NCBI RefSeq assembly: GCF_016765635.1
Contig: NZ_JAESVD010000013.1
Location: forward strand, 62,001 to 126,000
Source: Shewanella schlegeliana
GTDB taxonomy: Bacteria > Pseudomonadota > Gammaproteobacteria > Enterobacterales > Shewanellaceae
Length of the DNA: 64,000 nt
Reading direction: 5' to 3'
Shown here: positions 1-7,441 of the stretch, one piece after another
Numbering within the stretch: the first letter of the stretch is position 1
Layout of the letters: every line of letters starts with the position of its first letter
Position numbers and translations under genes: made by a program
The notes under the pieces: model-generated
What the model saw: the letters and a program-made list of their open reading frames with translations, nothing else
The model's database searches: none
Told to the model about the DNA's origin: nothing

Positions 1-6
1 AAAAAC

Positions 7-507
7 CTATAGCACTTTATGAAACACATTCACCTTATGTCCCATAAATTTATCCCGGTTGCGCTCTGTCATCCCAAGTTTTCGTGCCACGCCCTCTGAG
101 CCCTTGTTACCCAATAAAATAAGTGCAATAGCTTCGTGAATATCATAATCCTTAAACCGCGCCAAAGCTGCAGTTCCAGCCTCAAAGCCGATCCCTTTCC
201 CCCAATACTGAGGCAGATAGCGGTAACCAAGTTCGACTTCATTAAATTCTGTGATAAGTTTTGGGCCACAGAATCCGATCACTTTAGCATCCGCTTTATG
301 CTCTACCGCCCATCGGCCATAACCAAGCTCACGATAATTAGCTAAAATAACGTTTTCCAAAATATCACTGGCCTGCGATATAGAGGTCATGGGAGCGCCA
401 GGAATGTAAGTCAGGACTTTAGGTAGACTGTTTAGTAAAAAGAGTGCCTCGGTATCTCTCACTTCAAAATGACGTAAGATAAGCCTGTCAGTCTCAGCAA
501 TAATCAC
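7..507 (-). CDS. GNAT-family N-acetyltransferase (RimJ/RimL type)
   Basis: A 166-residue protein that fits the single-domain GNAT fold transferring an acetyl group from acetyl-CoA to an amine; the substrate is unknown. It opens with ETDRLILRHF, typical of the RimJ/RimL group, and has the acetyl-CoA loop WGKGIGFEAG around residues 103-112, then a late EGVARKLGM helix. The start is GTG at 507, chosen because AAAGGAG lies about 6 bases upstream at 514-520. It stands alone, divergent from the GltB-like gene at 661. The family is clear; whether it modifies a ribosomal protein or a small molecule cannot be told. Confidence 0.85.
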   Translation of the reverse strand: MIIAETDRLILRHFEVRDTEALFLLNSLPKVLTYIPGAPMTSISQASDILENVILANYRELGYGRWAVEHKADAKVIGFCGPKLITEFNEVELGYRYLPQYWGKGIGFEAGTAALARFKDYDIHEAIALILLGNKGSEGVARKLGMTERNRDKFMGHKVNVFHKVL

Positions 508-660
508 AATTAACTCCTTTTCAATCTACTTCCATACTAAACAACTAATATACCCATATTCTGTTTAGTTTAGAAAGTATTAAAACATATTTGCTTAAGC
601 TACCTTTATAGCGTTCAATAAACTCATGCCGTAATGAAGTCTGTAACAAAGGAATGCTTT

Positions 661-2313
661 ATGACTATTATGCAGAAGGTCTACTGGATCATAGCGAGCT
701 TAGGTAACCTCCTCGCCATCAGTTTTATGTTTAACAATACCGGGATGCTCCCTAGCTTAGTACTAATGTTTACCCTTTTCTACACTGCTATAGGGTATTT
801 CGATATTTTCCATAGTCCCCACACGCTTAATCGCCTTTACCCCGTTGTGGCTTATCTTCGCTACTTTCTTGAATCTTATCGTGTTGAAATCCAGCAGTAC
901 TTTATTGCTAATGACACAGAGGAAACCCCCTTCAACCGCGAACAGCGCTCCTTAGTCTACCAGCGAGCTAAGAATGTAAGAGATACCATTGCCTTTGGTA
1001 CTCAAAGAGACTTGTTAGAAGATAACTATTTAAGCCTTTGGCAGTCACTTCACCCTAAAGAGATCTTAGAAACAGCCAAGCGAGTGCAAATTGGTGGACC
1101 GAACTGCTTAAAGCCCTATCAAGCTTCCTACTTTAATATCTCGGCTATGAGCTTTGGCTCGCTCAGTGCAAATGCGATTGAGTCACTCAACCTAGGCGCC
1201 CTAAAAGCAGGTTGCTATCATAATACTGGCGAAGGTGGCGTTAGCCCCTATCATTTAAAGCATCGTGGTGACATAGTGTGGCAGTTAGGCTCTGGTCTAT
1301 TTGGCTGTCGCGACGTAGAGGGCAATTTTAATCCCGATGCCTTTAAAAAGATGGCCACAAAACCTCAAGTAAAAATGATTGAGATAAAGTTATCTCAAGG
1401 CGCAAAACCCGGTCATGGCGGCGTACTGCCAAAAGCAAAAATAACCGATGAAATCGCTGCTATTCGACATATTCCCAAAGATAGAGATTGTGTCTCCCCC
1501 GCTATCAACCCTGAATGCACCACCCCCAAAAAACTACTCAACTTCGTTGAGACCCTGAGAGAGCTTAGCGAAGGGAAGCCTATCGGCTTTAAACTCTGTA
1601 TCGGTAACCCCGTCGAGTTTTTAGGCTTATGTAAAGCGATGATAGAAACTGGGATCACCCCCGACTTTATCACGGTAGACGGCGCAGAAGGTGGAACCGG
1701 AGCTGCACCAGTGGAGTTTAGTAATCGTTTAGGCATGATGTGTCTCGAAGCAGTTTATTTTGTTCATAACGCCTTAATCGGTGCAGGGCTAAGAGGTAAG
1801 ATTAAAATCATCGCCTCGGGAAAAACCGCATCCAGTTTCGACCTACTCGCTAAAATTGCCGTGGGGGCAGATACGGTAAATGCGGCGCGGACTATGATGA
1901 TGTCTCTAGGCTGCGTTCAATCTCGGCACTGTAATACCAATATGTGCCCCACTGGCATTGCCACTCAAGATCCTGCCCGAAGTAAAGCAATAGATGTCAA
2001 CGCCAAGAGTGAACGAGTAAAGAACTATCACAAGAATACCCTCAACAGCTTCTTTGAATTAGTTGGGAGTATGGGGTTAGACAGTCCTGAAAAACTGCAA
2101 CCTCATATGCTAAAGCGCCGTACTCCCTATGGCCTACTGATGTCGGTCGGCAGTTTAATCGAACCACTACAAACTAACGATCTGATCAATGAGAATAAAA
2201 TTGAAGGGCCTTGGAATGAGTGGTGGCGCATGGCGCAGACGGAGGACTTCTACTCAGAAGATCTCTATATCCTTAGTCCCGCCGAGCTTTCTCGTACCCA
2301 TAGAAAAGATTAA
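661..2313 (+). CDS. Membrane-anchored FMN-binding glutamate synthase-like protein
   Basis: About 550 residues. Two hydrophobic segments near residues 4-45 suggest a membrane anchor, followed by a domain matching the FMN and iron-sulfur core of the glutamate synthase large subunit. Visible signatures are the glycine-rich VDGAEGGTGAAP strand and the cluster motif GCVQSRHCNTNMCPTG, with cysteines spaced C-x5-C-x4-C. The amidotransferase and C-terminal GltB domains are absent, and no small subunit lies nearby, so this is a stand-alone relative rather than true GltB. An in-frame ATG at 634 exists, but 661 has AAAGGA seven bases upstream and is preferred. It converges on the AEC gene with only a 6-base gap. 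The reaction is not known to me. Confidence 0.85.
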   Translation: MTIMQKVYWIIASLGNLLAISFMFNNTGMLPSLVLMFTLFYTAIGYFDIFHSPHTLNRLYPVVAYLRYFLESYRVEIQQYFIANDTEETPFNREQRSLVYQRAKNVRDTIAFGTQRDLLEDNYLSLWQSLHPKEILETAKRVQIGGPNCLKPYQASYFNISAMSFGSLSANAIESLNLGALKAGCYHNTGEGGVSPYHLKHRGDIVWQLGSGLFGCRDVEGNFNPDAFKKMATKPQVKMIEIKLSQGAKPGHGGVLPKAKITDEIAAIRHIPKDRDCVSPAINPECTTPKKLLNFVETLRELSEGKPIGFKLCIGNPVEFLGLCKAMIETGITPDFITVDGAEGGTGAAPVEFSNRLGMMCLEAVYFVHNALIGAGLRGKIKIIASGKTASSFDLLAKIAVGADTVNAARTMMMSLGCVQSRHCNTNMCPTGIATQDPARSKAIDVNAKSERVKNYHKNTLNSFFELVGSMGLDSPEKLQPHMLKRRTPYGLLMSVGSLIEPLQTNDLINENKIEGPWNEWWRMAQTEDFYSEDLYILSPAELSRTHRKD

Positions 2314-2319
2314 AGCTCA

Positions 2320-3246
2320 TCAGAGTAATATTGTGAGCCACAGACTCATTGTAAACACCGACAGTACCGTAGACATCACTACGGTACTTGCAATTAGCGC
2401 TTGCTGAGCCTGCACCTGCATCGCAACTAGATAGGCATTGACGCCCAAGGGTGAAGCACTGAGCAGCACCAGTAGCGCCAATGAATCCCCCTCGACAGAA
2501 AATGCAAAGCGACCAATAGCATAAACACACAGAGGCAAGAGCAATAACTTAATCACCGACGCTATTAGTGCCAAATGCCAACCTTTTGCCACCTTATAAA
2601 AAACCAAATTCGCTCCAAGCACGAATAGCGCACAGGCCAGTGCAGGCTCACTAAGTAAACGCAGACCATTCGTTAAGTTGTGCTCTAAGGGCACCTGTAG
2701 AAGATTCAAAATGAGTCCTGTCGAGATACTCAATACAATCGGATTGAAAATTATTCCCTTGCTAAAATTCCAGGCTCCCATTACACCTATTTTCTGTTTC
2801 GAACTCAAAATAAAAGTTAATGAAAACAGTAATGCGCTATGAAAGGTAATGATGGCAAACACCTTACCCATCATCACTTCTCCTAAGGCTCCCACTATAA
2901 TCGGCAAACCAACCAAGATAGTATTGGAGTAACTGCAGCCCAATGCATATACAGCACTATTACTGCGGTTCTCCGTCTCCCTTGGACTTAAGTAATAATA
3001 GAGCCCGGCGCTTAATCCATATACTGCGATCACAGGTAAATAAAAGGTACATAAACTGCTGGTATCAAAACTACTCCCCAGATCCGCTTGGTACATATTG
3101 ATGAATAAAAAGGCGGGAATACAGATATAGAAAGTGAATAAACTAATCCCAGCGATATGCTCTTTAGTGAAAGGTCCCTTTGCTGTTAACAAGTAACCTA
3201 AACTCGCCATAAACAGTAGCGGGAAAATAATTGAAAGCGTCGACAT
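2320..3246 (-). CDS. AEC-family (auxin efflux carrier-like) transporter
   Basis: A 308-residue, very hydrophobic protein with about ten predicted membrane spans and the two-half architecture of AEC permeases. The first half has the segment CSYSNTILVGLPI, with the broken-helix Asn and Gly residues common in this family; the second half ends in SPLGVNAYLVAMQ. Bacterial members export or import carboxylates such as malate, malonate or lactate, but the substrate cannot be read from sequence. The gene is monocistronic and converges with the GltB-like gene. The ATG start at 3246 gives a normal family length. Confidence 0.85.
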   Translation of the reverse strand: MSTLSIIFPLLFMASLGYLLTAKGPFTKEHIAGISLFTFYICIPAFLFINMYQADLGSSFDTSSLCTFYLPVIAVYGLSAGLYYYLSPRETENRSNSAVYALGCSYSNTILVGLPIIVGALGEVMMGKVFAIITFHSALLFSLTFILSSKQKIGVMGAWNFSKGIIFNPIVLSISTGLILNLLQVPLEHNLTNGLRLLSEPALACALFVLGANLVFYKVAKGWHLALIASVIKLLLLPLCVYAIGRFAFSVEGDSLALLVLLSASPLGVNAYLVAMQVQAQQALIASTVVMSTVLSVFTMSLWLTILL

Positions 3247-3453
3247 GAAGACTAAACCTTGAGCTACAGCATTCAGAATAACGACAACCCGCTATTCAAG
3301 CCTTACTTATAAGATGATTACTTGAGCATTGACGGACAAGTAAACTTGACCATCAAACATAGGATTTGAGTGGCAAAATAATAGCAGAAGATGAAAACGA
3401 TTTGTTAACTTTGGCTATCATTTAGACGAGTAAAACACTTTAAGGGGATAACG

Positions 3454-3510
3454 ATGACCGAAGCTAACAAAATATTAAATAGGCTAATAGCAAGAGGCAG
3501 ATGTCATTAA
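3454..3510 (+). CDS. Possible 18-residue small ORF
   Basis: In the otherwise empty 3247-3544 stretch, an ATG at 3454 follows a good ribosome-binding sequence (TAAGGGGATA, 3441-3450) and opens an 18-codon frame ending in TAA at 3508-3510. The peptide is MTEANKILNRLIARGRCH. It could be a small protein, a leader peptide, or the remnant of a decayed gene. The strong Shine-Dalgarno sequence is the only support; nothing downstream on this strand would be controlled by it. Confidence 0.2.
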   Translation: MTEANKILNRLIARGRCH

Positions 3511-3544
3511 CCTTAATTAAAAATATATAAGAGACCGCTAGCCC

Positions 3545-3853
3545 CTACTTACTGGAAATATTGAGCGGGATAATGTTGCAGAAAATTTCTTTTTCAAACT
3601 GCTGTTCTAGCTGATCTCGCCAAGATTGCTTGTTAATCGGCACTAAGTAAAACTCTTCTCGAGAAGTATCAGTAACAAACGCTAGTCCGTGGCGCATTAA
3701 CTCAAAATGAATGTCATTAACAAAGTCGGAAGAGAAATTCTGCCGCCCTGTAAGCTGATTAATATCACTGCGCGTAAGCGAGACGCCCTCTTTAAGGCCG
3801 CCAAACCTTAGCCTTAACCAATCAGAAAACTCTTTCGCGCTGACCATTGACAT
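3545..3853 (-). CDS. Hypothetical protein, 102 aa
   Basis: I do not recognise this protein. It has no signal peptide or membrane segment. The N-terminal part (AKEFSDWLRLRFGG, then SLTRSDINQLTGRQNFS) looks helical, and the middle (FVNDIHFELMRHGLAFV) resembles the winged-helix-like N-terminal region of small DNA-binding or RNA-binding proteins, but no family can be named. Starts at 3853 or 3847 (M3) are both possible. It sits alone between the AEC transporter and sucD on the same strand; the 240-base gap to sucD ends in a terminator. Confidence 0.6.
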   Translation of the reverse strand: MSMVSAKEFSDWLRLRFGGLKEGVSLTRSDINQLTGRQNFSSDFVNDIHFELMRHGLAFVTDTSREEFYLVPINKQSWRDQLEQQFEKEIFCNIIPLNISSK

Positions 3854-4053
3854 AAAAGTTACCTACAAGTTCCCTATAGATAAATTAGGTATAACAGATT
3901 GGATTAACTCCGCCATTTTTTTGACCAAATATCCCGTTTTTATCGCCAAACGTTCTAGAGAATGGGATATAACTAAAATTAAACTCTAAAAATAACCAGA
4001 CAAAAATCAAAAAGTAGACTCGAGTTTTCATATCTTTAGTCAGATTAGGCAAT

Positions 4054-4080
4054 AAAAAAGGCGCTAAAAGCGCCTTTTTT
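4054..4080 (-). terminator. Rho-independent terminator after sucD
   Basis: Stem GGCGCT / AGCGCC with a three-base loop (4060-4074), flanked by six A on the left and six T on the right. It therefore works in both directions and closes the sucABCD transcript 15 bases past the sucD stop. Confidence 0.85.
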
Positions 4081-4095
4081 AAAACAAGCTAGAGA

Positions 4096-4968
4096 TTACC
4101 AACCTGTTTTAGTGCGTAGTGCCTTACCGATATCAGCAAGTGAACGTACAGTCGTTACGCCTGCAGCTTCTAACGCTGCAAACTTATCTTCTGCCGTACC
4201 CTTACCGCCAGCGATAATCGCGCCAGCATGACCCATACGCTTGCCTTCAGGTGCAGTTACACCGGCAATGTATGAAACAACAGGTTTAGTCACGTTAGCC
4301 TTAATGTATTCAGCGGCTTCTTCTTCAGCGGTACCACCAATTTCGCCAATCATAACGATAGCTTCTGTTAGTGGATCGTTTTGGAACATTTCCAATACAT
4401 CGATGAAGTTAGTACCAGGAATGGGGTCACCACCAATACCAACACAAGTTGATTGGCCGAAACCTTCATCAGTTGTTTGTTTAACCGCTTCATACGTTAA
4501 TGTACCAGAGCGAGAAACAATACCGACTTTACCCGGCTTGTGGATATGGCCAGGCATAATACCAATCTTACATTCACCCGGAGTGATAACACCTGGACAG
4601 TTAGGACCGATCATACGAACGCCAGTTTCTTCAAGCTTAACTTTAACTTGAAGCATATCTAGCGTTGGGATCCCTTCAGTAATACAAACGATTAGCTCGA
4701 TGCCACCGTCGATTGCTTCTAGAATTGCATCTTTACAGAAAGGTGCAGGAACGTAGATTACTGACGCAGTTGCACCAGTGACTTCTACCGCGTCTTTAAC
4801 AGTATTAAATACTGGAAGACCTAGGTGAATTTGACCACCCTTTCCAGGAGAAACACCACCCACCATCTGAGTACCGTAAGCGATAGCTTGCTCAGAGTGG
4901 AATGTGCCTTGGCCGCCAGTGAAGCCTTGACAGATAACTTTTGTATCTTTGTTAATTAAGACAGACAT
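4096..4968 (-). CDS. sucD: Succinyl-CoA synthetase alpha subunit
   Basis: A 290-residue subunit that, with SucC, converts succinyl-CoA to succinate with nucleotide triphosphate formation in the TCA cycle (cytoplasm). The N-terminal CoA-binding Rossmann region starts with KDTKVICQGFTGGQGTFHS. GPNCPG and IGGDPIPGTNF are hallmark segments, and the phosphorylated active-site histidine is in the GHAGAIIAGGKG segment near residue 246. Length matches the family. The ATG overlaps the last base of the sucC stop (TAATG), so the two subunits are translationally coupled. It is the last gene of sucABCD. Confidence 0.98.
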   Translation of the reverse strand: MSVLINKDTKVICQGFTGGQGTFHSEQAIAYGTQMVGGVSPGKGGQIHLGLPVFNTVKDAVEVTGATASVIYVPAPFCKDAILEAIDGGIELIVCITEGIPTLDMLQVKVKLEETGVRMIGPNCPGVITPGECKIGIMPGHIHKPGKVGIVSRSGTLTYEAVKQTTDEGFGQSTCVGIGGDPIPGTNFIDVLEMFQNDPLTEAIVMIGEIGGTAEEEAAEYIKANVTKPVVSYIAGVTAPEGKRMGHAGAIIAGGKGTAEDKFAALEAAGVTTVRSLADIGKALRTKTGW

Positions 4969-6134
4969 TATTTGCCCTCCGCAGCAGCAACAACTTTGAC
5001 AGCAGCATCTGTTAGTGATTCGGCTGCAATAATGTCAAGACCTGAGCTTGCCAATACATCGCGACCTAGATCGGCATTTGTACCTTCAAGACGTACAACA
5101 ACAGGCACTTCAACACCCACTTCTTTCACTGCCCCAATGATGCCTTCAGCAATCATGTCACAGCGAACGATACCACCAAAGATGTTCACTAAAACGGCTT
5201 TAACGTTATCGTCAGAAAGAATGATCTTAAATGCTTCAGCAACACGCTCTTTAGTCGCGCCACCGCCCACATCTAGGAAGTTAGCTGGCTTACCGCCGTG
5301 AAGGTTGACGATATCCATCGTCCCCATTGCTAGACCTGCACCGTTAACCATACAGCCAACGTTTCCATCTAGTGCAACATAGTTAAGCTCAAACTTAGCT
5401 GCATGTGCTTCACGGGCATCATCTTGTGATGGATCGTGCATGTCACGGATCTTTGGTTGACGGAACAATGCGTTGCCATCGATACCAATCTTGCCATCAA
5501 GACAGTGAATGTTGCCTTCGTCTGTGATTACAAGCGGGTTGATTTCAAGTAGTGCGAAATCATGATCTTCAAACATTTTCGCTAAGCCCATAAAGACTTT
5601 AGTGAATTGCTTCATCTGAGTTGGGTTAAGACCTAACTTGAAGCCAAGATCACGTGCTTGGTATGGCTGAGGACCCGTTAACGGATCGATGATAGCCTTG
5701 TGGATCAACTCTGGCGTTTCTTCAGCCACAGTTTCAATCTCAACACCACCTTCAGTCGATGCCATAAACACAACGCGACGAGTTGCACGGTCAACAACCG
5801 CACCTAAATAAAGCTCGTTTGCGATATCAGTACAGCTTTCAACTAGAATTTTAGCAACAGGCTGACCTTTTTCATCAGTTTGATAAGTCACAAGGTTCTT
5901 ACCTAACCAATGCTCAGCAAATGCTCTGATCTCTTCTTTATCGCCAGTGACTTTAACGCCACCCGCTTTACCACGGCCGCCAGCGTGTACTTGACACTTA
6001 ACAACCCACATATCACCGCCAATATGGCCAGCTGCTTCTACTGCTTCTTGGGCAGTATCACATGCAAAACCTTCTGACACTGGTAAACCATATTCGGCAA
6101 ATAAGGCTTTTGCCTGATATTCATGCAAATTCAT
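4968..6134 (-). CDS. sucC: Succinyl-CoA synthetase beta subunit (ADP-forming)
   Basis: A 388-residue ATP-grasp subunit that binds nucleotide and succinate and pairs with SucD. It begins MNLHEYQAKALFAEYGLPVS, the standard family start. The ATP-grasp region includes VKCQVHAGGRGKAGGVK, and ALLEINPLVI carries the metal-binding residues. NIFGGIVRCD near residues 320-330 belongs to the C-terminal domain that grips the alpha subunit. Length is exactly typical. It lies 78 bases downstream of sucB and overlaps sucD by one base, within sucABCD. Confidence 0.98.
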   Translation of the reverse strand: MNLHEYQAKALFAEYGLPVSEGFACDTAQEAVEAAGHIGGDMWVVKCQVHAGGRGKAGGVKVTGDKEEIRAFAEHWLGKNLVTYQTDEKGQPVAKILVESCTDIANELYLGAVVDRATRRVVFMASTEGGVEIETVAEETPELIHKAIIDPLTGPQPYQARDLGFKLGLNPTQMKQFTKVFMGLAKMFEDHDFALLEINPLVITDEGNIHCLDGKIGIDGNALFRQPKIRDMHDPSQDDAREAHAAKFELNYVALDGNVGCMVNGAGLAMGTMDIVNLHGGKPANFLDVGGGATKERVAEAFKIILSDDNVKAVLVNIFGGIVRCDMIAEGIIGAVKEVGVEVPVVVRLEGTNADLGRDVLASSGLDIIAAESLTDAAVKVVAAAEGK

Positions 6135-6212
6135 GATGATCTATCCATTATACTTCTTATGTATTTCAGCAGGCCCAAACAGGCCTGCAGCGAGGGTATT
6201 GTCTGTCTTAAC

Positions 6213-7409
6213 TTATAGGTCAAGAAGCAGACGAGTTGGATCTTCAAGGAAGTCTTTAATAGCCACCAAGTAACCAACTGATTCACGTCCATCTACAATA
6301 CGGTGATCGTAAGAAAGTGCGAGGTACATCATAGGCAGGATTTCAACCTGACCATTTACTGCCATAGGGCGCTCTTTGATGGCATGCATGCCTAAGATAG
6401 CGCTTTGTGGCAAATTCAAGATTGGCGTTGACATCAATGAGCCAAATACACCACCGTTAGTTACGGTGAAGTTGCCGCCCGTCATATCTTCAACGGTTAA
6501 CTTACCGTCACGGCCTTTAATGGCTAATTCACGAACATTTCGTTCGATATCAGCAAGGCTCATCTTGTCAGTGTCACGTAGTACTGGTGTCACAAGACCA
6601 CGAGGAGTCGATACTGCGATGCTTACATCAAAGTAGTTGTGATAAACAATATCATCACCATCGATTGATGCGTTTACTTCTGGAAAGCGCTTAAGTGCTT
6701 CAGTCACAGCCTTAACATAGAAAGACATGAAACCTAGGCGAATACCATGACGCTTCTCGAAAATCTCTTGATATTGCTTACGAATATCCATGATTGGTTT
6801 CATGTTAACTTCGTTAAACGTCGTTAACATAGCTGTCGAGTTTTTCGCTTCTAGCAGACGGTTAGCAATCGTCTTACGAAGACGTGTCATAGGTACACGC
6901 TTTTCGCTACGCTCAGCTAATGGTGCTACTGCCGCTGGAGCTGTTGTGCTGGCAGGTGCGCTCGCAGGCTTATTCTTAACGAAAGTTTCAACGTCTTCTT
7001 TGGTGATGCGTCCACCAACACCAGTGCCTTTAACGGCGCTAGGGTCAACGTTGTGCTCAGCGATAAGACGACGAACCGATGGGCTTAGTGCATCGTTTGA
7101 CTCATCAGATGCTTCGCTTGCAGGCGCTGCAGCTTCTGCCTCAGCCTTAGTCACCTCTTGGCCTGCAACCGCGCCAGCAACAAAGCTAGCGATTACCGCT
7201 TCACCAAGAACCGTGTCACCTTCTTCGGCTAAAAACTCAGAAATTTGTCCATCTTCTGGCGCAACAACTTCAAGTACAACTTTATCAGTTTCAATATCAA
7301 CAAGGATTTGATCACGAGAAACTTGCTCGCCAGCTTGAACATGCCAAGTAGCAATGGTTGCATCTGCAACTGATTCTGGCAGTACGGGTACCTTAATTTC
7401 GATACTCAT
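6213..7409 (-). CDS. sucB: Dihydrolipoyllysine-residue succinyltransferase, E2 of 2-oxoglutarate dehydrogenase
   Basis: A 398-residue core subunit of the 2-oxoglutarate dehydrogenase complex that passes the succinyl group from lipoate to CoA. Order of parts: one lipoyl domain with the lipoylated lysine in ETDKVVLEV (about residue 43); an Ala/Pro-rich linker; an E1/E3-binding domain starting LSPSVRRLIAEH; a second Ala-rich linker; and the catalytic domain ending in SYDHRIVDGRE with the active-site His and Asp. It lies 32 bases after sucA and 78 bases before sucC. The shared E3 (lpd) is not in this window. Confidence 0.97.
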   Translation of the reverse strand: MSIEIKVPVLPESVADATIATWHVQAGEQVSRDQILVDIETDKVVLEVVAPEDGQISEFLAEEGDTVLGEAVIASFVAGAVAGQEVTKAEAEAAAPASEASDESNDALSPSVRRLIAEHNVDPSAVKGTGVGGRITKEDVETFVKNKPASAPASTTAPAAVAPLAERSEKRVPMTRLRKTIANRLLEAKNSTAMLTTFNEVNMKPIMDIRKQYQEIFEKRHGIRLGFMSFYVKAVTEALKRFPEVNASIDGDDIVYHNYFDVSIAVSTPRGLVTPVLRDTDKMSLADIERNVRELAIKGRDGKLTVEDMTGGNFTVTNGGVFGSLMSTPILNLPQSAILGMHAIKERPMAVNGQVEILPMMYLALSYDHRIVDGRESVGYLVAIKDFLEDPTRLLLDL

Positions 7410-7441
7410 GGATTACGATCCTTTTTATAAATGTTCTATTA

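Noticed and set aside
4241..4651. 136-codon plus-strand frame inside sucD
   Set aside because: Antisense to a clear gene, Pro/Ser-rich shadow of its codons.
6790..7311. 173-codon plus-strand frame inside sucB
   Set aside because: Antisense shadow of the Ala-rich linkers of sucB.
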